Below are positions 35,618 through 43,294 of a stretch of DNA of 64,000 nucleotides, piece by piece. The notes beneath the pieces were generated by a model that worked only from the letters and a program-made list of their open reading frames with translations, searched no databases and was not told the origin of the DNA. The DNA comes from JAHDCC01 sp964551835. Its GTDB lineage: Bacteria > Actinomycetota > Acidimicrobiia > Acidimicrobiales > SZUA-35. The stretch is taken from NCBI GenBank assembly GCA_964551835.1, contig CAZKEM010000042.1, forward strand, positions 108,702 through 172,701, written 5' to 3'. Position 1 is the stretch's first letter; each line of letters opens with the position of its first letter. The translations under genes were made by a program, and so were the position numbers.

Positions 35618-35887
35618 TTAGTTGTCGTGATACTTCGGAACATCGGGGCCGATCAAATCGACGAGAAGTTCGAGTACTTCACCATCGTTTGCGTGTCGAT
35701 CAACCTCGAACTTGCTAAAGAGGAGTTCATCATTGACCTTCACATCAAAGATGCCTTTGCCTCCAGGCACCAGGCGAAGGTCAGAAATCAAATGTTGATA
35801 GCTATCCAAAATATCGTTGGCAGTGCTCACGGCACGCTCAAGATAGTTTCACGCCGTGCAGTATGTGATGTCGATGCTGTATTCCAT
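35618..35887 (-). CDS. SelW/Rdx-type selenoprotein with in-frame UGA (Sec) at codon 13
   Basis: Thioredoxin-fold redox protein of the SelT/SelW/SelH (Rdx) family. Read from ATG 35887 with UGA as Sec, the N-terminus is MEYSIDITYCTAUNYLERA, carrying the family's CxxC/CxxU motif at residues 10-13. The frame continues without break through a start-like GTG at 35830 into LVPGGKGIFDVKVNDELLF and the usual C-terminal helix (89 residues in all). An automatic caller would report only the 70-residue piece from 35830, which lacks the redox motif. The UGA sits exactly where relatives have Cys or Sec. A 51-base region separates it from the divergent flavodoxin gene. The Sec machinery must lie elsewhere in the genome. 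Confidence 0.9.
35820..35837 (-). promoter_or_regulatory. Candidate SECIS hairpin downstream of the UGA
   Basis: On the coding strand GCGTGC (35837-35832) pairs with GCAC-T-GC (35826-35820), closing the loop CGTGA: six pairs with one bulged T. The loop lies about 18 bases after the UGA (35851-35849), within the range known for bacterial SECIS elements, and contains G residues. The stem is short, so this is only a candidate. Confidence 0.4.
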
Positions 35888-35938
35888 AGATATGATCTTA
35901 CCGGTACTTGGAACGATAGAAACGGGAATATCAGTCTC

Positions 35939-36391
35939 ATGAAAGCGATTGTTGTCTACGAGAGCCTCACTGGCACGACCAAGCAGGCAGGGGAGGCCAT
36001 AGCAGCCGCCCTACGTTCTCATGGCTGGATTGCTACGACATCGCCCATGAGCCGAATCGACCTAGCGGAACTCAAGACAGCCGATGTTGTAATCGTTGGC
36101 AGTTGGACCGACGGCGTCTTTTTCTTTGGACAAAAGCCAGCGAAGGAATCTAAACTAGCATCGATGCTACCAATGATGCAGGGTAAGACCGCTGCGGTCT
36201 ACTGCACCTACGCAATTGACCCGGGAAAGACGTTGCCAAAGCTTGGCTCTATCGTTCGGCGACGCGGCGGCGATGTAGTGGGCGGGTATGCTATTCACCG
36301 TAAGCGGGTGGACCAAGACGCGGCGGAGTTTGCGCTCCGCCTATTGACCCAGGTCAACGTTCCGGAAGAAGCTGAGGCCTCCGCCTCCTAG
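35939..36391 (+). CDS. Flavodoxin-like protein
   Basis: 150-residue flavodoxin-fold protein. Phosphate-binding loop is YESLTGTTKQAGEAIAAAL near residue 7, and VVIVGSWTDGVFFFGQKPA is the second FMN-contact region. No membrane helix or N-terminal extension: a longer frame back to 35627 only runs antisense through the SelW-like gene. ATG 35939 has no strong ribosome site. It diverges from the selenoprotein gene, so the two may share a control region and take part in the same redox response. Confidence 0.85.
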   Translation: MKAIVVYESLTGTTKQAGEAIAAALRSHGWIATTSPMSRIDLAELKTADVVIVGSWTDGVFFFGQKPAKESKLASMLPMMQGKTAAVYCTYAIDPGKTLPKLGSIVRRRGGDVVGGYAIHRKRVDQDAAEFALRLLTQVNVPEEAEASAS

Positions 36392-36574
36392 ACGCATGTG
36401 CTGAGACGACGCTATATTGGCTAACGCCCCGATTGTCGGTATCGCAGAAATTTTGACGTCAAATGAGTTGCTTCAATTTGTTTCAAGCCCGATGGAGTAC
36501 GTTGGGGTGCTATTTGGTGTAGAGGGCTGTTGATTGTATACCTCTGCTTGTAACTGCAGGAGTTGTAGGCTAGG

Positions 36575-37291
36575 GTGAAGGTGAACTCGGAGGGTAATGT
36601 GTATCGGCGGTTTGCAGCTGGATTTTTTGCTTTGGTGGTCGTTGCTGGTGCGTGCTCGCAGCCGGCTGAGAATGCCGACGGGTCAGGGTCGACATCGGCT
36701 GGAGTTGAACAGGCGGAGTCGGAAACCACGATGCCTGAAACCACGATGCCTGCGTCCTTGACTGGCTTGGAGTTGGAGCTTGATGGTTCGCCGCCGTCGA
36801 CAACGGTGAGTGATGATGAGGTTGAGCAGACAGCGGCCGAAGTGGTGCATTGGCAGTTCGAAACGTTGTTTAGTTGCCTTGAAGTGGCTCCGAACTGCGA
36901 TTTTACCGACTTTCGAAAGACAACGTCTGGCGGATTCTTGGCACAACAAGAGAGCTACGACCAGGTCAAAGCGGTTGAGCCCGGGGCTCGTCAGGCTGAG
37001 TCCCGAGTTTTTTGGTCTCGTAAGTCGCCGGACAACCCTGAAAATGTTGTTGTCGTGTTGGCGTGCAACCGAAACTACTATGTTTATCTCGACGCCAACG
37101 GAGACGTGTACGACGATACATCGCCAATTTATTTGGAGCTGTATAGGGTCGAGCGCGGGGAAGATGGCAACTTTCGAATGTCTGCGTTTCTAATTATAGA
37201 TAGTTATCAGCCTGAGTCTGAAGGAGGAGATTTATGTTCGGAGTACGACGGTATCGAGGTGCCAGCAAACCGGATCGAACAGCTCTACTAA
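36575..37291 (+). CDS. Secreted lipoprotein of unknown function
   Basis: 238 residues with lipobox VVAGAC (Cys about 27) after a hydrophobic stretch. A Ser/Thr/Glu-rich linker (TTMPETTMPAS) follows. The globular part has ENVVVVLACNRNYYVYLDAN and several Cys, which may form disulfides outside the cell. I do not recognise a family. The first start, GTG 36575, and GTG 36581 are both possible. Its 3' end overlaps the next secreted protein gene by 58 bases in another frame, unusually long for an ordinary operon. Confidence 0.7.
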   Translation: MKVNSEGNVYRRFAAGFFALVVVAGACSQPAENADGSGSTSAGVEQAESETTMPETTMPASLTGLELELDGSPPSTTVSDDEVEQTAAEVVHWQFETLFSCLEVAPNCDFTDFRKTTSGGFLAQQESYDQVKAVEPGARQAESRVFWSRKSPDNPENVVVVLACNRNYYVYLDANGDVYDDTSPIYLELYRVERGEDGNFRMSAFLIIDSYQPESEGGDLCSEYDGIEVPANRIEQLY

Positions 37292-38325
37292 TATTCGCAG
37301 TTGGAGTGACGATCCTGGCAGGGATCCAACCAGCGAGCGCAGGTGGTAGGACCGCGGCGGACAGTGATGGTAGAAGTATTTCGGGTACCGCCCATTATCC
37401 TGGCGGAGCGCGGCCGACGAGGTCAGATTGTCGAGTCGAGGGCTATCAGGGAACCCACAACTACTCAATTGCCAATCACTATGGGTTGGAGAACGAGAGT
37501 ATTACCGAAACGGTCGCCCCAATCGGTGATAATGGTAAGCCCGTAGAACAAACTCCTTCTGAAGAGGCTGACAATACAAACAAGGCAGACAGACAGTACG
37601 GAGAAGACGATGCCGATATCGACAAAATCGGCGGCGATCTCATCAAAGAAGAAGGTCAAAGTGCTGGTGGGCTTGGCCCCGAGGTTGTTACGTTTAACGT
37701 CCAAACCCAAGACGGAAAGTTTGCACTTGATGGTGAGGGGTGGAGCGTCTGGCGGGTATTTTGTGGCGACGCCAAAGAGGCCTCGATTGTAGCTGTTCCT
37801 GATTCACCGCTCGGTTTGGTGCCCGGAGCCCTCGACTTTATCGAGGACTATGTTCCGGAGCCAGACCTTACCCTGCAACCGTTCGACAAACAGAACGATT
37901 GGACGTATGTCCAGTCTGCCATCGACTTCCGGACACCGGCGGCCACCCTCCAGCCGGTAGTGATCACGGCCGACACGGGCGGTCCGTTCGAGGTTCGTCG
38001 ATGGATCACCATCACTGCGACGCCAACAACAGTGCGTTACGACTCGGGTGATACGACGGTTGACCCGTCGTACACTGAGTGTCCGGCTGAGAACGCGGAC
38101 GATCCGTACGTGCCGGAGACGCCAGGTACGTGTAGCTTCAGATATCGCAACGGTTCCTCAATTGCCGAAAATGGTAAGTTTGAGGCAGAGCTTTCGATTA
38201 TTTGGGAAGTCGAATTTGTCGCCTCAGACGGCAGTTCTGGGTCCTTAGACATGGATCCGACGGTCCAGCAAGAAGATGTAGCAGTGGCTGAGGTCAAAGC
38301 TGTCACTGTTAGCTCGGAACGTTAA
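37234..38325 (+). CDS. Secreted protein of unknown function
   Basis: 363 residues. The signal peptide (TALLIFAVGVTILAG, then ASAGG) would be cut near residue 36. The mature protein is acidic and low in hydrophobic helices, with a likely beta-rich region around WITITATPTTVRYDSGDTT and one Cys pair in TECPAENA and GTCSFRYR. A strong AAGGAGGAG ribosome site precedes ATG 37234, inside the upstream lipoprotein gene. No family recognised. Probably works with the lipoprotein as an envelope pair. Its end overlaps the convergent broken lipoprotein gene by 4 bases. Confidence 0.72.
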   Translation: MFGVRRYRGASKPDRTALLIFAVGVTILAGIQPASAGGRTAADSDGRSISGTAHYPGGARPTRSDCRVEGYQGTHNYSIANHYGLENESITETVAPIGDNGKPVEQTPSEEADNTNKADRQYGEDDADIDKIGGDLIKEEGQSAGGLGPEVVTFNVQTQDGKFALDGEGWSVWRVFCGDAKEASIVAVPDSPLGLVPGALDFIEDYVPEPDLTLQPFDKQNDWTYVQSAIDFRTPAATLQPVVITADTGGPFEVRRWITITATPTTVRYDSGDTTVDPSYTECPAENADDPYVPETPGTCSFRYRNGSSIAENGKFEAELSIIWEVEFVASDGSSGSLDMDPTVQQEDVAVAEVKAVTVSSER

Positions 38326-38887
38326 GAGAGAGAATCGACCTGGTCGGTCCACACGTAAGCGTCGATGTCACTTGGCAGTTCATCAAGATCTGCTTTAGTG
38401 TTGATGCCGTTTGCGTAGGGGACAGAGTTTGGCCCAAGAATAATCACTTCATTGTTGTGTTCGTTCATCGTTTGAATGAAGTTCTCCGGCCAACCGCGTA
38501 GTAACGGAGCGATCTCTACCAGCACAACTATCACAGTATTTTTACATGTAGTGAGAGTCTCGCCGCTGCCGGTCGTCGTGTTGTATTCTTCGAGACACGC
38601 TTTGGCACTTGCCTCGGAGAAACCTTTGGTTTCGGTCCGTGAAACGTAGATCTGGACAGCAGGGCTCTCTCCGTAGACGGCCCAAACCTGATCGGCGGGG
38701 CGATATCGATCTCGACAACGGTCGCTCCTGCTGCAAACGCCGCCTCCATCGATGGAAGTATCTGCCGACCGGACACGTTATCTGCAGGTTCGGCCGACGA
38801 AGAACACGCGGTGGCAATGATCCCGCTTACGAGCAGGAGGGTTACTCTCCGAAATTTGTTCTGAAACAGTCGATCAGTCAAGTTCAT
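38322..38887 (-). pseudogene. Frameshifted lipoprotein, distantly GDPD-like
   Basis: Two frames join into one protein. The first (from ATG 38887 with AAAGGACC ribosome site) gives a signal peptide, lipobox IIATAC and SMEAAFAAGATVVEIDIAP. The second continues with ADQVWAVYGESPAVQIYV through TDIDAYVWTDQ-type text to the stop at 38322. The switch falls in the C-run at about 38699-38703, where one extra C would restore a single frame of about 188 residues. VVEIDI and a late YVWTD recall glycerophosphodiester phosphodiesterases, but catalytic residues are not seen. Either a sequencing error, a recent mutation or programmed slippage. Confidence 0.68.
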
Positions 38888-38923
38888 TTGAGGTCCTTTG
38901 AACTCCACTCATTACTAATTAGA

Positions 38924-38956
38924 CATTCTAAATAGATAGTTTAACTATATAGAATG
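38924..38956. promoter_or_regulatory. Nested palindromes upstream of the frameshifted lipoprotein
   Basis: CATTCTA (38924-38930) and TAGAATG (38950-38956) flank a second exact palindrome, ATAGTT-T-AACTAT (38936-38948). The AT-rich stretch lies 37-69 bases upstream of the lipoprotein start and suggests an operator overlapping a promoter. No regulator is identified. Confidence 0.4.
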
Positions 38957-39138
38957 CCTCGATAGTGTTCAGCTCACACAATCATCATCAAAAACCCAAA
39001 GGCGCAACGCACCTTTGACCAAGGTCAGCCGTCTTTCGACGAACCATGAAGAGCGGCGCCTGGAACAGAGATGTGAGTTGCATCACCGAATCTACGGCTT
39101 GTGTCTCAGGCGAAAACGTAGTGCGAACGGAAGTGAAC

Positions 39139-40056
39139 TTAGAACTCTTGTTCCTTTATCGCAGTCAAGTCACAATCGCCTGGGTTGCCTGAATCCAAGC
39201 CAACCGTAAACCATTTTTGACGTTGTTCAGATGAACCGTGAGTCCAAGTCTCAGGGTTAATGTCCATGCCAGCCTGGCCCTGAATGCTGTCGTCGCCTAC
39301 AGATGACGCCGCTTTCAGACCTTCTTCGATATCGCCGACTTCGATGATAGGTTCACCCGTGATTGTCGTCCGGTTGCTGGCCGAGTGCGCCCAGATTCCT
39401 GCGTAGCAGTCGGCCTGAAGCTCTTGCAAAATAGCGTACGAATTCTTGTTCCCCGGGTCTTGCTCTTTTGCACCACGTATCTGGTCACTAACGTCGGTTA
39501 CGGACTGGATATGGTGGCCAATCTCATGGGCAACTACGTAGGCCTGAGCAAAGTCGCCGGGCGCTCCAAAGCGGGTACTAAGCTCGTCGAAAAATTGGAG
39601 GTCAATGTAAACCTCTCTGTCGGTCGGTGCAGGACAGTAGAAGGGCCCGACTGCAGAACTGGCGTCACCGCAGCCGTTCGTTTCGACCTGGCCTGTGAAA
39701 AGATTCAGTTCGGTTTCTTGGTAGTCAAGACCAGCATCGTCGAAAATTTGTTGCCAAGTCGCCTGGATGTCACCCATCAAAAAACCCATATATTCGACGG
39801 TGTCTGCGTCCGGATCAGAAGCGGGGTCGATCGCTTGGCCTTCGCCTTGGTCTGCGGAGGCAGACTGGCCGCCAAAGGCCCCCTGGTCCAGGTTGACGCT
39901 ACTCGGGTCGCCTCCAGTAAACAGCTGGAATAGGACAAATAGGATTGCGCCGATACCGCCTAATCCACCAGCTGCTTTGGCTCCAGTTCGTTGACCACGA
40001 CGATCCTTAACGTACTTTCTGCCAGCTTCTGCACTTGTCTTATCGTAACGGACCAT
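39139..40056 (-). CDS. Neutral zinc metallopeptidase (YpfJ/PF04228 type)
   Basis: 305 residues. A cytosolic basic start (GRKYVKDRRGQRTG) leads to one membrane anchor (GGIGAILFVLFQLF, about 35-50), then an external catalytic domain. The zinc site is the HEIGHH motif in YVVAHEIGHHIQ; ELQADCYAGIWAH provides the likely third ligand. Two Cys pairs (NGCG and FYCPA) may be bridged. ATG 40056 is preferred, with GGAG upstream; the earlier start adds 23 residues. Substrates of the family are unknown. Divergent from an AraC/GyrI gene. Confidence 0.92.
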   Translation of the reverse strand: MVRYDKTSAEAGRKYVKDRRGQRTGAKAAGGLGGIGAILFVLFQLFTGGDPSSVNLDQGAFGGQSASADQGEGQAIDPASDPDADTVEYMGFLMGDIQATWQQIFDDAGLDYQETELNLFTGQVETNGCGDASSAVGPFYCPAPTDREVYIDLQFFDELSTRFGAPGDFAQAYVVAHEIGHHIQSVTDVSDQIRGAKEQDPGNKNSYAILQELQADCYAGIWAHSASNRTTITGEPIIEVGDIEEGLKAASSVGDDSIQGQAGMDINPETWTHGSSEQRQKWFTVGLDSGNPGDCDLTAIKEQEF

Positions 40057-40328
40057 CGTTTCTCCATACCTCGCCCGGAAAGAACTCGGGAGCATGCCCA
40101 CTGGCATCGCAACCGCCAATCCCAATTCTAGTTGTTTCTACACTATTTATGGTTGCCTCGCGCTTTCGACACTTAAGCGAGAACAGCCCGGTAGCCCAAT
40201 TGATAGCATCGATTTGCTTGTTGAGGACACGCCGATGCCGAGGAACTGAGGCGTTCGGCTTAGAAGTGGTCTCAATCAGAGGACCAAGATTTGCTGTACC
40301 GAGTTGGAACTACCGTTCGACCGCAAGA

Positions 40329-41309
40329 ATGGTCAAGAAAAAGGCTTCCGGCCATGGTTTACTAAAGACACTGATGAATCACCTCGACGAATTACTTCCT
40401 CTCCTGGCCCGGCTGACCGAGGTTAACGGTTCTCAGACGACGCTCGCTCAACTCGCAGTCGAAGATGGGCGGTCGCCCTGGCACCTCCAGCGCATCTTTG
40501 GCCAAGAGGTTGGTGAAACTCCGCTTCAATATGGGCGTCGCGTGCGACTTCAGCGGGCGGCCGCTCTACTCCTAATATCCGATCTAAAAGTCATTGATAT
40601 TGCGTTGCGGTCCGGGTTTGATTCACATGAGGGTTTCACGAGAGCATTCAAAGCGGTCTTTGGGCTACCGCCGATCGAGTTCCGATCACAGAAACGACAA
40701 CCGTTTCACCAGTTGGTTGAAGGAGACCGGAAGTACCTGGCGACTGTGGCCCGAGTTGCGCCCTGCGTGGGCCTCTATCGTACAACTTGTCGAGAAACTG
40801 TTTCCACCAATGAAAGGAAAGCCAGAATGGCTTACAAAATTTCCACGAAGACAATCGAAGAGACCACTTTTCTGTTTCGCCGGGGCCAAGTAGAGCCATC
40901 AGGTTTGGCTGAAGCCTTTGCGGGTGCCTTTGTTCCCTTGTTTCAGTTCGTTATGGAGCAGGGCTTGCCTCTTAGTGGGCCTCCAACCACTCGCTACCCA
41001 AATTTCGGGCCTGGACTAATTACGTATGAGGCTGGGATGCCCATAGGAACGACAGTTGCCGAGCTGCAAGAAATGGATGTCAGCGACTATGAAGTCGGCA
41101 CCCTCCGGAGTGGGCTCGCAGCGTCGACCATACATTCGGGACCCTACGATAGACTTGTTGACGGTCACGCTGCGCTACAAAGGTGGATAACAGCGAACAA
41201 CGAACAGCCTGGAGGGGCACCATGGGAAGTCTACATCACTGACCCGGGAGAGGTCCCTGACCCGACCGAATGGCAAACAGAACTCGTCCACCCACTGCTC
41301 AGATCCTAG
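40329..41309 (+). CDS. AraC-family regulator with GyrI-like ligand domain
   Basis: 326 residues. Two helix-turn-helix units of AraC type (about 20-110; LAQLAVEDGRSPWHLQRIFG and IDIALRSGFDSHEGFTRAFK). A GyrI-like effector domain fills about 165-320 (AAFAGAFVPLF-like start and LAASTIHSGPYDRLVDGHA). Such proteins respond to small hydrophobic compounds. ATG 40329 gives a normal N-terminus; the 98 codons before it lack similarity. An internal ATG at 40828 with AAAGGAAAG upstream could give a separate GyrI-like domain. Confidence 0.87.
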   Translation: MVKKKASGHGLLKTLMNHLDELLPLLARLTEVNGSQTTLAQLAVEDGRSPWHLQRIFGQEVGETPLQYGRRVRLQRAAALLLISDLKVIDIALRSGFDSHEGFTRAFKAVFGLPPIEFRSQKRQPFHQLVEGDRKYLATVARVAPCVGLYRTTCRETVSTNERKARMAYKISTKTIEETTFLFRRGQVEPSGLAEAFAGAFVPLFQFVMEQGLPLSGPPTTRYPNFGPGLITYEAGMPIGTTVAELQEMDVSDYEVGTLRSGLAASTIHSGPYDRLVDGHAALQRWITANNEQPGGAPWEVYITDPGEVPDPTEWQTELVHPLLRS

Positions 41310-41443
41310 CCCTTCGCCGTGCATCGCTAAGATTGGCAGCCTCTAACCTACCAAATTCGGACCGTGCCAGGCCGCCCATTTGCCTGACCTTAGCAGCACT
41401 GGGTGTAAGGGAACGCTTGGCGAACGGCCGAGCACCCAACGCC

Positions 41444-42061
41444 TCATCCGACTGCGCGGAGGCTGCGCCACCACTTACGCAGTCGGCCCTTCGGTAGGAG
41501 CGAAAGGGAATAAATTTTGCGGTCGCCTACCAGCTGAAACACTTCTACTCCTATGAGCGGCCCACCTGCGGCTGGAGAAACGAGCGCTTCGGTCCCATCC
41601 CCGATGATAGTCATTCCGCCGTGATGAACCCGAACGCCATCTGGGACGATTATCGTGACATCGCCAACAAACGACCAACAAGTGACGTTCACGTCTCCGC
41701 TTGAAAGGTCGACCGAACTTAGGTCTAGGCGGATGTCACCGATGACGCTCACACATTTATAGCCGCCGCCAAGATCGCCTATCGTACGCTTAATATCTCC
41801 GACCAACTTAAAGTCCTGGGAAGGGGCAGGGTGGCTCGGCGAAATTGATTCGAAAGCCGGAAGGTCGCCGACCGCCGGTTCGAGATCGGTAACAGTTTCG
41901 GCCTTGTAGACGGTTTCGAACCTATCTCCGATTTCTTCGAACTCTAAATGTCCTGATGCCATGGCTTGTTGAATCCGCCGTATAGCTCGGGAACGGTCCT
42001 CGTCCCCGATTCGTAATGGTGCTTTCTCAGGAAGGCGGTCTCTCGGTGTCTCGTTCTCCAC
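41444..42061 (-). CDS. DUF1707 domain protein with LiaF-like C-terminus
   Basis: 205 residues. The N-terminal DUF1707 segment (LRIGDEDRSRAIRRIQQAMA, then GHLEFEEIGDRFETVYKAET) is typical of actinobacteria. The C-terminal 110 residues are repeated beta strands with VGDI, VIGDIRLDLSSV and IIGDGTE, as in cell wall-active antibiotics response proteins. No membrane helix is obvious. Likely role is envelope stress signalling, by analogy only. It diverges from the phosphoesterase lipoprotein gene. Confidence 0.83.
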   Translation of the reverse strand: MENETPRDRLPEKAPLRIGDEDRSRAIRRIQQAMASGHLEFEEIGDRFETVYKAETVTDLEPAVGDLPAFESISPSHPAPSQDFKLVGDIKRTIGDLGGGYKCVSVIGDIRLDLSSVDLSSGDVNVTCWSFVGDVTIIVPDGVRVHHGGMTIIGDGTEALVSPAAGGPLIGVEVFQLVGDRKIYSLSLLPKGRLRKWWRSLRAVG

Positions 42062-42269
42062 CTAGCCACTCTACGCCCTACCCGCCGGCGAGTGCAACGG
42101 GCCAGACCTCGCAAGGTTTCGAGGTGAGCTGGCTAGCGTGACTTAATCAGGCCGGTTCGGTGCGTTCTCGGCCGAAGGAGAGCAGACACCGTTGTGTGGT
42201 TTATCCAATGACAGGGTGTATCTCATCTTTAGTCCGGCGACTTGATGAACTGATGTAGACTCTCGGATT

Positions 42270-43217
42270 ATGCTTCGCCAATCCATCTTTTCCATCGTTG
42301 CCATGTTGCTGTTGGCGTCCTGCACGTCAAGTACTTCAGGGCCAGGCACGACCGCTAGCGCAGATCCTTCGGTTCCTGCAACAACCCAACCCGACACAAC
42401 AGGTGTGAAACCTCAACTGTTCGATGTTTTAGCCTTTGGGGATGCCGCCGATTGCCGTCAGCCTTCTGAGAACGTCGCCGAACTCGTTGCTGACACCGAA
42501 GGCGAGGTTGTCATTGTTGGTGATCTGGCATATCCGGACGGTTCACAAGCCAACTTTGATGAGTGCTTCTGGCCAATCTATGAGTCGATTGTAGACCGTC
42601 TACATGCCGTACCCGGGGACAATGACTACAGGACAGATGACGCAGCAGCCTTTTTCGAGACGCTCGGGCCGGACAGGGCGGGCCAGGCAGGCCAGGGCTG
42701 GTGGGCGTTTACCCGCGAAGGCTGGCAGGTCATCGGGATCAACTCTGAATGTTCGAAGGTCAATTGTGGTCCAAATTCAGACCAATACGCTTTCGTCGAA
42801 GCTCAGCTTGAGGCCGAACCCGACAAATGCCGCCTGGTGGTTTGGCACAAACCCCGGTTTACTTCGTCATCAAACTATGACGGCCTGCAAAATATGAGCG
42901 ACCTATATGAGCTTCTGTACGAACACGGCGCAGACATTCTGGTCGTCGGCAACAGTCACCACTACGAACGATTCGAACCACTTGGGCCCAACGGCGAACC
43001 AGACGATAAGGGAATAGCAAACTTCACCGTTGGAACGGGCGGCGCACCCTACACCGACTTCGGCGAGCCGCTGCCAGGTTCGGTCGTTCGCGACAACGAA
43101 ACCCGCGGTTTTGTAAAGTTCTCGCTGGGAGACGGCGAATACTCATGGGAGTTTCTGTCGGTAGATGAAGGACCACTCCAAGATTCGGGCACGGAGCGTT
43201 GTCATAACCGTTCATAG
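42270..43217 (+). CDS. Metallophosphoesterase lipoprotein
   Basis: 315 residues. Lipobox LLLASC (Cys 18), Thr/Ser-rich linker, then a calcineurin-like phosphoesterase domain. Metal-binding blocks: VLAFGDAAD, IVGDLAYPDGS, AVPGDNDY, RLVVWHKPRF and ILVVGNSHHYERF. They fit the purple acid phosphatase-like group working outside the cell, perhaps on organic phosphates. First block is GDAAD rather than the more usual GDxG/GDxH. Convergent with hppA, with a hairpin between. Confidence 0.87.
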   Translation: MLRQSIFSIVAMLLLASCTSSTSGPGTTASADPSVPATTQPDTTGVKPQLFDVLAFGDAADCRQPSENVAELVADTEGEVVIVGDLAYPDGSQANFDECFWPIYESIVDRLHAVPGDNDYRTDDAAAFFETLGPDRAGQAGQGWWAFTREGWQVIGINSECSKVNCGPNSDQYAFVEAQLEAEPDKCRLVVWHKPRFTSSSNYDGLQNMSDLYELLYEHGADILVVGNSHHYERFEPLGPNGEPDDKGIANFTVGTGGAPYTDFGEPLPGSVVRDNETRGFVKFSLGDGEYSWEFLSVDEGPLQDSGTERCHNRS

Positions 43218-43237
43218 CGTTCTTTGCTAAAACGCGA

Positions 43238-43270
43238 TGATGGGCTCCCGCTTGCCGCAAGAGCCCATCA
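43238..43270. terminator. Bidirectional hairpin between phosphoesterase gene and hppA
   Basis: TGATGGGCTC (43238-43247) pairs perfectly with GAGCCCATCA (43261-43270) across a 13-base loop. It sits between two convergent genes. Only a weak T-run is present, but the position suits a shared terminator. Confidence 0.65.
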
Positions 43271-43294
43271 CCTGGTTAGTGCTACGTCGTTGAG

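Noticed and set aside
35627..35938. N-terminal extension of the flavodoxin frame
   Set aside because: It runs antisense through the SelW-like gene; flavodoxin similarity begins only at ATG 35939.
39015..39209. 64-codon frame on the plus strand upstream of the metallopeptidase stop
   Set aside because: No ribosome site, low-quality composition, and it runs antisense into the peptidase gene.
42143..42397. 84-codon minus-strand frame at the phosphoesterase start
   Set aside because: It is antisense to the signal peptide region of a clear lipoprotein gene.
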